Origin: RUG12783 sp946409545
Lineage (GTDB): Bacteria; Bacillota_I; Bacilli_A; RF39; UBA660
NCBI GenBank assembly: GCA_946409545.1
Contig: CAMJWT010000004.1
Coordinates: 22,351 to 86,350, forward strand
DNA: 64,000 nucleotides
Direction: 5' to 3'
The notes under the pieces are model-generated. The model saw only the letters and a list, made by a program, of their open reading frames with translations. It searched no databases and had not been told where the DNA came from. The translations under genes and the position numbers were made by a program. Below, piece after piece: positions 7,921 to 16,700 of the stretch; the stretch's first letter is position 1; every line of letters starts with the position of its first letter.

Positions 7921-9561
7921 TCAATCCTCTATTTTGATATGTAATCTTATCATTGACTTCATATTACCAGTTCTACCTGATGGACTTGTTACATCAAATT
8001 GAGCTGTTTGAGAAACAATAACACAACCTTTCTTATTAGCTGTAATCTTCCATGTATATCCATCAACTCCTGATACATATGTATTTGGATCATTTCTATT
8101 TACTTTAGGGCTACTTGTTTGAGAAACATAGTTACTCCATCCAGATTGTCCATCATGGTTTGTACGAGTCAAACGATCAATTCGACCACAAATTGTTGGT
8201 AATTTTACATTAACAGTTAAAGTTTCACCAACATGCATTACATAATAACCATCTTGACCATAATTAGTACCACCAATAAATGGAACTAAATTTTGTGAAA
8301 CTCTCTTACATTTGTCAAAACCATCATCAGTTGGACTACCAAGAAGTGATGAATTTACATTTCCAACATGCGTTGTTCCACTACAACTTGAACCTCCACC
8401 ACCTGATGAACTCTTCTTTTTAACATTAACCATAACATCAGCAGTTTTAGCTCCATTTGAAGAAGTTACTCTAACAACAGCAGATCCTTCACCAACAGCG
8501 GTGATAAGTCCATTAGAATCAACATTAGCTACAGACGTATTAGTACTTTGGAAAGTTACACTCTTATCAGTTGCTTCATTTGGTAATACTTCATAAGATA
8601 TTTGACTTGAATCACCAACTTTTAATTCGATAGCAGATTCAGAAGTTAATTTTATACTTTCAACTTCAACAGTTGAAGGTTTTACTGTAACATAAACTGT
8701 TAAGGTAATACCATTAACTGTTCTCATTGTAATTGTTGCGTCCCCTTCACTAAGGGCTTTTACACTACCATCAGTAACTGTTGCAACATTAGGATTACTA
8801 CTTTCCCAAATAACATTTTTCATATAAGAGTCAACTGGTTCAACGGTATAATTTATTTTTCTTTCTTCATCAACTTTTAAAGTTATTGATCTAATAGAAG
8901 TTATCTTTTCAGGCATTATATATATTCCTGATATAATTTCTGGATTATTAACTACTCTTACACGAATATCAGCATTAATATTTTCTTTAGCCGTTACACG
9001 AAGAGCTGCAATACCTTCACTAACAGCTGTTATAGTACCATCTTCAGATGCTGTAATAATATTACTATTATTAACGATATAAGATAGTTTACTCTTATCA
9101 ACATCTAATGGTTCCGTAGTAACATCTAGTTTATATGTATCACTTGGTTTCATTAATAATTCACCATTTGGAAGAGAAATACTTGTTATTTCAATTCCTC
9201 CTGATACATTAACAATACATTGTTTATTATAATTATCATTATTACTTGATACATAGTTAACAATAATATATGTTGTTCCATTACTAATAGCTTTGATATT
9301 TCCTCCTACATCAACAGTAGCAATACTAGGATTAGTACTAACATATTTTATTGTAGCATTAGTATTATTAGTTACACTTGCACCTACTTTAGCTTCTTCA
9401 CCTACTTTTAAATCAATTACATTATTCTCAATAACTAATTCTTCTTTAGGTTTTTCTTCTTCTCCATCTGTAGATGAACTACCTTCAAAAAAGAAATAAG
9501 CTCCTACAATAATAACTAATATAATTAATATATACATTACATAATTTATTCCTTTTTTCAT
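7921..9561 (-). CDS. Membrane-anchored Big_2-rich surface protein, most divergent of three paralogues
   Basis: A 546-residue protein with an N-terminal anchor helix (about 8-25), an acidic spacer and four Big_2-type Ig-like modules to about residue 380. A Ser/Gly linker with a single Cys follows, then a C-terminal domain (~395-546) homologous to that of the two downstream genes. This copy is longer, with an extra insert between the SGWSNYVSQ core and the GYTWKITANKKG block (a PKVNRNDPN loop). It is the first gene of the operon, preceded by GGAGG and a TTGTATAAT box placed just after the terminator of the 9636 gene. Its role is unknown; domains point to an extracellular binding or structural protein. 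Confidence 0.87.
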   Translation of the reverse strand: MKKGINYVMYILIILVIIVGAYFFFEGSSSTDGEEEKPKEELVIENNVIDLKVGEEAKVGASVTNNTNATIKYVSTNPSIATVDVGGNIKAISNGTTYIIVNYVSSNNDNYNKQCIVNVSGGIEITSISLPNGELLMKPSDTYKLDVTTEPLDVDKSKLSYIVNNSNIITASEDGTITAVSEGIAALRVTAKENINADIRVRVVNNPEIISGIYIMPEKITSIRSITLKVDEERKINYTVEPVDSYMKNVIWESSNPNVATVTDGSVKALSEGDATITMRTVNGITLTVYVTVKPSTVEVESIKLTSESAIELKVGDSSQISYEVLPNEATDKSVTFQSTNTSVANVDSNGLITAVGEGSAVVRVTSSNGAKTADVMVNVKKKSSSGGGGSSCSGTTHVGNVNSSLLGSPTDDGFDKCKRVSQNLVPFIGGTNYGQDGYYVMHVGETLTVNVKLPTICGRIDRLTRTNHDGQSGWSNYVSQTSSPKVNRNDPNTYVSGVDGYTWKITANKKGCVIVSQTAQFDVTSPSGRTGNMKSMIRLHIKIED

Positions 9562-9578
9562 GATTTGCCTCCAATAAT

Positions 9579-9584
9579 ATTATA
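9579..9584 (-). promoter_or_regulatory. -10 box of the Big_2 paralogue operon
   Basis: Perfect TATAAT within TTGTATAAT on the minus strand, 17 bases after the T-tract of the 9601-9632 terminator and upstream of a GGAGG ribosome site. The same TTGTATAAT nonamer recurs before xer and nusB. Confidence 0.5.
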
Positions 9585-9600
9585 CAAAACAAACAATAAT

Positions 9601-9632
9601 AAAAAAAACTAATAAATATATTAGTTTTTTTA
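9601..9632 (-). terminator. Intrinsic terminator of the 9636 gene
   Basis: Inverted repeat AAAAAACTAATA/TATTAGTTTTTT with a short AT loop, followed by Ts on the minus strand. Confidence 0.85.
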
Positions 9633-9635
9633 ATT

Positions 9636-10472
9636 TTACATAACTTTACTATTTAGACGTTCTAATAGTTCTTGTTTACGACGAATACGTTCTTGTGTTT
9701 CACTAATCTTTTCTGCTACTTCATCAAGAGATTGTGTTGCTGAAAAATAATCATCATCAGCTTTTCTTAATGCTTCATTTATTTTAGCATCCATAGCTTG
9801 TTCTTGAGCAAGTAAATCATTAGCTTGGCTTTGTAAAGAAGTTGTCTTTCTATTCAAAGCAGCGATTTCACTTAACTTCTTAGCTAACTTATCCATCTTT
9901 TGATCTTCAATAGAAGTTGGAGCACTCACACCACCATTTGATAAATAACTATCAAGGCGACGACTGCTTGCTTCATCAACCATTGGAGTAACTGGTTCTT
10001 GATGTGAAACAGGAGCTTCTTCGTAACTAGCTTCCTCATGTCTTCTTGTTCTTGTCATTTCTTCAGCTGGTTGAACTACTACCGGTTTTTCCTCTACAAC
10101 AGGTTTAACAACAACTTCTTTTGGTGCACGAACTTCTACAGGATATTCAATACTAACAGCATTTGAAAATTTAGTAGCAGCCGTTGTAACAACTTCACCT
10201 ACACGAAGTTTTTTAGCTCCCGTTGCACTTCCTTTTGGAATATTAGGAAAATAAGTAACCATATTATGATTAGCTAAAATATCTTTATAAACTAATTCAG
10301 GATCTTTACTTTCTACTGGAACAGCAACTGTTTTTAGAAAGCCATTATAAATCTCATCTATAGCAGCCTTTTTACCAGCGCCTAACTTAGCTCTTTTCTT
10401 TGCAAACAACTCACTAGCTGCATGAAGAGATGCAGCTTTATCAAAATTTGTTGTAAGATCAATTGCATTCAT
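9636..10472 (-). CDS. Cytoplasmic protein of unknown function with C-terminal coiled coil
   Basis: A 278-residue protein. The ATG at 10472 is preferred over the one at 10478, because the GGGGG ribosome site is 7 bases from the former and only one from the latter. Residues ~1-120 form a Lys/Ala-rich folded segment. Residues ~125-180 are a low-complexity Pro/Val/Glu linker (VVKPVVEEKPVVVQPAEE) with an Arg-rich patch. Residues ~190-278 are a strongly predicted coiled coil ending in EKISETQERIRRKQELLERL. There is no signal peptide. It lies 11 bases after the DUF1292 gene and may be co-transcribed with it. I do not recognise the family; the layout suggests a scaffold or adaptor. Confidence 0.75.
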   Translation of the reverse strand: MNAIDLTTNFDKAASLHAASELFAKKRAKLGAGKKAAIDEIYNGFLKTVAVPVESKDPELVYKDILANHNMVTYFPNIPKGSATGAKKLRVGEVVTTAATKFSNAVSIEYPVEVRAPKEVVVKPVVEEKPVVVQPAEEMTRTRRHEEASYEEAPVSHQEPVTPMVDEASSRRLDSYLSNGGVSAPTSIEDQKMDKLAKKLSEIAALNRKTTSLQSQANDLLAQEQAMDAKINEALRKADDDYFSATQSLDEVAEKISETQERIRRKQELLERLNSKVM

Positions 10473-10483
10473 ATTCATGCCCC

Positions 10484-10747
10484 CTATTCTGTTTTAGATA
10501 GATCACGAAGAACATCTTTAATTCTTGCCCATTCGCTTTCGTCAGAAACAGTTGTTAATGTTACATTTTCACCATTTCTAATAACGTTAGAAATATAAAT
10601 CGTAATATTACCATTCTCATCTGTTTCATTTTTTGTATATATTACATATTCCTTATTATTATCATTAAATTTAAAAGTTAACAACGTTTCAACTGTATCT
10701 TGACTTCCATCAGGCATTGTTATTATCATTGTTTTATTATTACTCAT
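10484..10747 (-). CDS. DUF1292 family protein (YrzB-like)
   Basis: An 87-residue protein matching the DUF1292 family of Firmicutes. The core pattern is visible: a 'FKFNDNNKEYVIYT' strand, then NETDENGNITIYISNV, and a C-terminal acidic helix (SEWARIKDVLRDL). No biochemical role is established for the family, which is usually found near alaS/ruvX in Bacilli; here it is instead next to the yutD-like gene. The start is supported by GGGAGG 9 bases upstream and by a promoter that overlaps the end of the yutD-like gene. Confidence 0.85.
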   Translation of the reverse strand: MSNNKTMIITMPDGSQDTVETLLTFKFNDNNKEYVIYTKNETDENGNITIYISNVIRNGENVTLTTVSDESEWARIKDVLRDLSKTE

Positions 10748-10780
10748 ACTAAAAATCCTCCCTTACCTTCACCTAAATTA

Positions 10781-10808
10781 ATTGTAACATACATTCATGT
10801 AAATTCAA
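10781..10808 (-). promoter_or_regulatory. Promoter of the DUF1292 gene
   Basis: Minus-strand TTGAAT (10808-10803), 16-base spacer with a TGT extension, then TACAAT (10786-10781). It overlaps the stop codon region of the yutD-like gene. Confidence 0.6.
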
Positions 10809-11089
10809 GATTTTTTGACGATTTTTAACAAAAAATACTTGCATTTATAAGCACATTCTTTTTTTAAATAATTGTCCTTCATCTTTATATCATTTATTTT
10901 ATTAAAACGTTTATTATTTTTATCACAGAAACCTTTAAGTCTTAATTTGTTATAAGCATAATCACCTAAGATATAATCATAGTCATAAAAATAATCTGTA
11001 TATTTTGAGGTGAATTCTTCATTATCAAAGCAATCACCATTATCTTCTATAAGTTCATATTCATGATTTTCAACTACTACTTTTTTCAT
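10805..11089 (-). CDS. yutD: YutD-like protein (DUF1027)
   Basis: A 94-residue protein with the pattern of the YutD family of Bacilli: N-terminal ENHEYELIEDN, a central YDYDYILGDYAYNKLRLKGF block and the Cys pair ECAYKCKYFLLKIVKK at the end (family: EYCNFGCxYFVLKK). Function is unknown in the family; the two conserved cysteines could bind metal (inference). Its ATG overlaps the TGA of the upstream glycosidase-like gene (ATGA), so the two are translationally coupled. This overlap also shows that TGA is a stop in this organism. Confidence 0.85.
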   Translation of the reverse strand: MKKVVVENHEYELIEDNGDCFDNEEFTSKYTDYFYDYDYILGDYAYNKLRLKGFCDKNNKRFNKINDIKMKDNYLKKECAYKCKYFLLKIVKKS

Positions 11090-12771
11090 TTGTACTCCTT
11101 TGTAAATGCACTTTTTTGCAATTTATACTTCTCTAAGTTACTTCCACTATTCCATGTCATGTATCCACCCTTTAAACCAACTTCATATAATCCATTAATT
11201 TGTTCTGTTAATTTTTCTCCATTATACGGAACTGTTGGATTCCAATAAGGTGTATTGTATGCTGTAATCCATGTACGAGCAATAGCAGGAGTTGGAATTT
11301 CTTTTTGCCTTTCAGCTGCTGTCTTACCCCAATTCTTCATTGTTTGATATGGATTAGTCCAATAAGTACTATTAGATCGATCAAAATGATCTGTATATGG
11401 CATTGCACTTATAACATCAACAACATTTGATATTGCAGGCCAATACTGTCCATAAGCAGTTACATAACCCCAACTACTTTCACCAAACACATCAGCGGAT
11501 ACATAAACATTAAATTCATGTAAGACATCTGTTGCATACATTAAAAATCTTTGAATAGCTTCGGCTTTAGTTTCATTATATGTATTATGATAATCTAAAC
11601 TCTTTTCAATACTTTGCGTTCTATCTGGAAATCTTACATAATCAAACTGTATTTCATTAAAGCCCATTTTTTGAACAGCTTCTATTGCTAGTCCTACATT
11701 AAATTCCCATACTTTTCTTTCAAATGCTGTTGGCCAATAGTTTCCTGCTCCATCTTTATAAGGACTTCCATTTCTACTAATAGCATACTCCTTATGATCT
11801 TTAATAAAATACTCATCTTTAAAGGTTGTAATTCTTCCTATTACATAGAATCCATTATCTTTAATTTTCTTTATAGCTTTTTGATAATCTTCTAAACTAT
11901 TTTGAGCATTTTTATAACTAGTTGGTGATATTTCTTTCATTAAAGGTGATGCATAACCTGTTACACCACTATCTTTAATATCAACAACAAAAGCATTAAT
12001 CTTTGTTGTTTTAGCATACTCAATATATTTATCGACATTACTAATTACAGCTTTTGTACCATTTAGATATAAAGCATAAACTTGATCAGGCATTGGATTA
12101 TCACTAAATTTAGGTTTAGTAACTGGATAATAGTCTAGGCTACCACCATTTCCGCCACCTAATTTATCTTTTCTTGAACTATGGGTTTTATAAATACCAT
12201 CTTCATCATAATTTTTATTAGCTTCTTCAATGGTATCAACAACATATTTACTTCTAATATAACCTGTATGACCATCACTTGTTTTTACTTTATAACTTAT
12301 TACATTACCTTCATCATCAAGTTTAGAATAACCAATTATTTCTAACTTATCACCTTTTTTAGATAAAGTTTCGATATATGGTTGTTGATAATTAGTTAAT
12401 AGATCAATTGAAGTACGAACATATTTTTCTTTTTCTTTTACAATATCTTTTTTATCTTTAACTAAATATTTATTATCAATATAATATGTTTTATCTTTAT
12501 AAACTATTTTTACTTTGCCATCTTCTAGTAAAACATTTTTATAAACATCAACCGTATTACCACGATAGATAGATTCTACTTCTTTAGATAATTCATCATA
12601 TAAAGTTATTTTATTAGTATCACTTGCAAGATACATAGATTCATGTTCTTTAAGACGATTTTTCTCTTTTATCTTATTTGAAATGATAACAAAACCTGTA
12701 ATTATTAAAGCAAATAAAACTACTAAAATAACAATGCCACTTTTCTTTACCCTTCTCTTTTTCTTACCCAT
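11086..12771 (-). CDS. Membrane-anchored putative glycoside hydrolase (DUF4015 type)
   Basis: A 561-residue protein. A basic N-terminus and a membrane helix (about 12-30) anchor it outside the cell. Residues ~40-190 look like SH3-type wall-binding segments (paired 'VDVYKNV...' and 'GHTGYIRSKYV' units). From ~225 to the end is a TIM-barrel of the DUF4015 putative glycoside hydrolase family: GTKAVISNVDKYIEYAKTTK, INAFVVDIKD, GFNEIQFDYVRFPD and VYVSADVFGESSW. The acidic residues in FDYVRFPD and ADVFGE are likely catalytic by family analogy. It probably acts on wall or surface polysaccharide. The start is preceded by AAAGGAG. Confidence 0.88.
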   Translation of the reverse strand: MGKKKRRVKKSGIVILVVLFALIITGFVIISNKIKEKNRLKEHESMYLASDTNKITLYDELSKEVESIYRGNTVDVYKNVLLEDGKVKIVYKDKTYYIDNKYLVKDKKDIVKEKEKYVRTSIDLLTNYQQPYIETLSKKGDKLEIIGYSKLDDEGNVISYKVKTSDGHTGYIRSKYVVDTIEEANKNYDEDGIYKTHSSRKDKLGGGNGGSLDYYPVTKPKFSDNPMPDQVYALYLNGTKAVISNVDKYIEYAKTTKINAFVVDIKDSGVTGYASPLMKEISPTSYKNAQNSLEDYQKAIKKIKDNGFYVIGRITTFKDEYFIKDHKEYAISRNGSPYKDGAGNYWPTAFERKVWEFNVGLAIEAVQKMGFNEIQFDYVRFPDRTQSIEKSLDYHNTYNETKAEAIQRFLMYATDVLHEFNVYVSADVFGESSWGYVTAYGQYWPAISNVVDVISAMPYTDHFDRSNSTYWTNPYQTMKNWGKTAAERQKEIPTPAIARTWITAYNTPYWNPTVPYNGEKLTEQINGLYEVGLKGGYMTWNSGSNLEKYKLQKSAFTKEYK

Positions 12772-12801
12772 AATAACTCCTTTAAATTCTCTCTCTTAAA
12801 T

Positions 12802-12830
12802 AGTATACCATAAAATATAATTACTGTTTA
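12802..12830 (-). promoter_or_regulatory. Promoter of the DUF4015 glycosidase gene
   Basis: Minus-strand TAAACA (12830-12825), 17-base spacer ending TGG (extended -10), TATACT (12807-12802). The start codon lies about 30 bases downstream. Confidence 0.65.
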
Positions 12831-12838
12831 TGCTTTAC

Positions 12839-13723
12839 TTAAATTTTACTACGTGGATGCGTTTTATAATAAACTTCTCTTATATGTTCACTACTTACAT
12901 GGGTATAAATACCCGTTGTTGAAATAGAAGAATGACCAAGTAGTTCTTGAACAGTTAATAAATCACAACCATTATTTAATAAATGAGTTGCAAAAGTATG
13001 TCTTATAACATGGGGTGATACATGTTTAACAATTGATGTTTTATTAATCATATCATTAATAATATTACGTATCATTCGGGTAGTTATTTTATTACCATTA
13101 TGATTAATAATTAAATAATCGCATTTACTAATTTCATTTCGAAGAATTAAATATTTATCTATATATTTTTTACAAACATCATTAAAGAAAACAATTCTTG
13201 TTTTATCACCTTTACCAGTTATTTTAATCGAATCAGAACTAATATCATTAAGTTTAATACTAACAAGTTCTGATACACGAATACCCGTTGCATACAATAG
13301 TTCAATAATAAGTCTATTTCTTAAACTTAAAAAATCATTAAAATCAACAGGAAGAAATAATTCATCCATTTCATTTATATTTAAAAATTTAGGTAATTTC
13401 TTTTCTTTTTTAGGAAGTGTTACATAAATAAAGGGATTAGTATTTATTTTATTATTTCGAACTAAATATTTATAAAAACCTTTTAGACTACTTATCTTTC
13501 TTCTTATACTTGTACTTTTATATTTTTTATCTTGATAACTATCCAAAAGTCCTCGTAAATCTTGATAAGTTATATCAAGATAATCTAACCCTTCACTATT
13601 AATAAAACTTAAATATTCTTTAATATCAAGTTCATAATTAAGAAGTGTATTATCACTATAATTACGGTTATATTCTAAATATTTTAAGTACTCAGTTAAA
13701 TCTTCATTCTTAATTTCTTCCAT
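12839..13723 (-). CDS. xer: Tyrosine recombinase XerC/XerD-like
   Basis: A 294-residue site-specific recombinase. An N-terminal SAM-like core-binding domain (~5-90) is followed by the catalytic domain with all active-site residues: R149 (ATGIRVSEL), Lys in the KGDKTR turn (171-176), H238 and R241 (HVIRHTFATHLL), H264 (LLGHSS) and nucleophile Y273 (GIYTHV). Length and motifs fit chromosome-dimer resolution (XerC/XerD), although an integrase role cannot be excluded; no mobile element is seen next to it. The ATG at 13723 is preferred over an upstream TTG. A perfect -10 box lies 6 bases before this ATG and there is no ribosome site, so the mRNA is probably leaderless. Confidence 0.9.
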   Translation of the reverse strand: MEEIKNEDLTEYLKYLEYNRNYSDNTLLNYELDIKEYLSFINSEGLDYLDITYQDLRGLLDSYQDKKYKSTSIRRKISSLKGFYKYLVRNNKINTNPFIYVTLPKKEKKLPKFLNINEMDELFLPVDFNDFLSLRNRLIIELLYATGIRVSELVSIKLNDISSDSIKITGKGDKTRIVFFNDVCKKYIDKYLILRNEISKCDYLIINHNGNKITTRMIRNIINDMINKTSIVKHVSPHVIRHTFATHLLNNGCDLLTVQELLGHSSISTTGIYTHVSSEHIREVYYKTHPRSKI

Positions 13724-13729
13724 AACTTT

Positions 13730-13735
13730 ATTATA
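13730..13735 (-). promoter_or_regulatory. -10 box giving a probable leaderless xer mRNA
   Basis: TATAAT in the context TTGTATAATAAAGTTATG on the minus strand. Only six bases separate the box from the ATG, so transcription should start at or beside the start codon. The box directly follows the T-tract of the 13737-13766 terminator. Confidence 0.55.
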
Positions 13736-13736
13736 C

Positions 13737-13766
13737 AAAAAAAGAGTTTATAATTAAACTCTTTTA
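13737..13766 (-). terminator. Intrinsic terminator of the VWA/BspA-repeat gene
   Basis: Inverted repeat AAAGAGTTTA/TAAACTCTTT followed by a run of Ts on the minus strand, about 15 bases after the stop codon. Confidence 0.85.
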
Positions 13767-13781
13767 TTTGCTAATAATTTA

Positions 13782-16700
13782 TTAACTCAACAATTCGCCT
13801 TTAACTACATTAGAATTACTAGATTTAGTTGCTATATATCTATCTACATAATTAGATGCACCACTTGAATAATTAACTATTATTTCTGCTCCTTCAGTTG
13901 TAGCAGCGTTTTTGAAAATATCAGCGTAATACGATGAATTTGATGTATTAACATACATATTTAAAATCAATTTAGCACCACTACAATCATAAAACATTCT
14001 TGAAAATTTACCAGCATAAAGATTTAATGTACCCATATCATTCCAAGTTGTCGCATTATGGCCTGCACCATAGAACATACTATATACTTCAGTTACTTTT
14101 GATGTATCCCAATTTGTTAATGTTCCTATACCCCATGTTGTTGAGTTGTATCCTGCTTGATAGAACATATATGACATGTTTGTTACTTTTGATGTGTTCC
14201 AATTACTCAAATCTAAAGTAAATTCCTCAGCATTATATCCTGCACCATAGAACATACTATTCATTGTAGTTACTAGTGACGTATTCCAATTTGTTAATGT
14301 TCCTATACTCCATGTTGTTGAGTTGTATCCTGCATTATTGAACATTCGATACATAGTTGTTACTTTTGATGTATCCCAGTTACTTAAATCACCTATATTC
14401 CACATTGTTGCACTATATCCTGCACCATAGAACATTGAATACATGCTTGTTACTTTTGAAGTATTCCAATTACTTAAATTTCCTATATTCCATGTCGTTG
14501 CACTATATCCTGCGTTAGAAAACATGCAATACATAGATGTTACATTTGAGGTATCCCAATTATTTAAATTTCCTATATCCCATGTCGTTGCACTATATCC
14601 TGCATAACTAAACATTTGGTATAAACTTTTAATTTTTGATATATTCCAATTTGATAAATCTCCTATATTCCATGTAGTGGCACTATATCCAGCCTCATTA
14701 AACATATATGAAATTGAATCTACGTTTCCAATGGCCCAATTATCTAAATCACCTATATCCCATGTAGTGGCTTTATATCCGGCTTTCGAAAACATAGAGG
14801 TCATATTTGTTACTTTTGAGGTATCCCATCCACTTAAATCACCTATATTCCATGTAGTGGCACTATATCCAGCCTCATTAAACATAGCTTCCATGGTTGT
14901 TACACTTGATGTTGTCCAATTATCCAAATCACCTATATCCCATGTTGTCGCTTTATATCCAGTTTTATAAAACATATTATTCATTTTTGTTACTTTTGAG
15001 GTATCCCATCCACTTAAATCTCCTATGTTCCAGGTTGTAGCATTATATCCTGCTTCGTTAAACATATAAGACATACCAGATACTTTTGTGGTATTCCAAT
15101 TATCCAAATTTCCAACATTCCATGTAGTGGCTTTATATCCGGCTTTCGAAAACATAGAGGCCATATCTGTTACTTTTGATGTATCCCATCCACTTATATC
15201 TCCTACACTCCATGTCGTTGCATTATATCCTGCAGAAGCAAACATATAATACATCGTTGTTACACTTGATGTATCCCAATCGCCCAGGTCACTAATATCC
15301 CACGTTGTAGCTCTATATCCTGCAGAAACAAACATAGAGGTCATATTTGTTACTTTTGATGTATCCCAATTATTTATATTTCCAATATTCCATGTTGTAG
15401 CATTATATCCCGCACTTGAAAACATCGATGACATATTTGTTACTTTTGATGTATCCCAATCGCTCAAATTCAAATTAAACGTTGGTGCACTATATCCGGC
15501 TTTCGAAAACATTGATGACATATTCGTTACACTTGATGTATCCCAGTCACTTAAATCACCCGGATTCCATGTCGTTGCACTATATCCTGCATTTAAAAAC
15601 ATTGAAGACATGGATGTTACTTTTGAGGTATCCCAGTTACTTAAATCACCTATATCCCATGTTGTAGCATTATATCCCGCACTAGCAAACATTGATGCCA
15701 TATTTGTTACTTTTGAGGTATCCCAATCACTTAAATCACCAATATTCCATGTTGGTGCACTATATCCTGCACTAGCAAACATAGATCCCATATTTATTAC
15801 ATTTGATGTATCCCAATCACTTAAATCTCCAATATTCCATGTCGTTGTACTATATCTTCCTGAAAGTGAGAACATTGAAGACATATTTGTTACTTTTGAT
15901 GTATCAAGAGTATCTAAACCTATTATTTCAAAATTCAAAGATTTATATCCGGCTTTATAAAACATATTATTCATATCTCTTGCATTGCTAGTATCAAAAT
16001 TTGTTAAATTTATCGTTACATTCTTTGCACCATAATCATATTCCAAATTTAGATAACCATCATAATCGACATAATGTCTATGACATAAATCATTAAACAT
16101 GCTACTAAAATCTGTTACATTTGGACTTTCCCAATTAGATAAGTTTATGGTTACTGTAGTCTTTGCATCATAAAATATATTACTAAATAAACTTTTATAT
16201 TTAGTCATACTTGGATTTTTCCAATTACTTAAATCTATGTTGGCTGTTGTTGCACTATATCCCAAATAATCAAACATATTATCCATATTAGTTACCAAAG
16301 CATTATTCCAACCAACCAAGTTAACATTAACAGTTGTAGACTTATATCCAGTTTTTAAAAACATTGAGGACATGTTTGTTACACTTGATGTATCCAAGTC
16401 GCTTAAATTCAAATTAAACGTTGCTGCATTATATCCGGCACTTGAAAACATTGAGGACATATTTGTTACTTTTGAAGTATCCCAATCATTTAAACAATTC
16501 AAATCAAATATTGATGATGTATATCCAGCACTTGAAAACATTGAGGACATATTTGTTACTTTCGAAGTATCCCATCCGCTTAAATCTCCCACATCCCATG
16601 TCGTTGCTTTATATCCAGCACTAGCAAACATTGATGCCATAGTTGTGACGTTAGAAACATTAAGATTACTAAAATCAAAATCAAATGTTGAATTATTATA

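Noticed and set aside
12839..13723. Xer gene as integrase of a mobile element
   Set aside because: No att-like repeats, tRNA gene, or phage/transposon genes are seen around it, and length and motifs fit XerC/XerD.
14000..16700. Several plus-strand open frames of 60-116 codons opposite the VWA repeat gene
   Set aside because: They are shadows created by the repeated codons of the long minus-strand gene, share its periodicity and have no ribosome sites.
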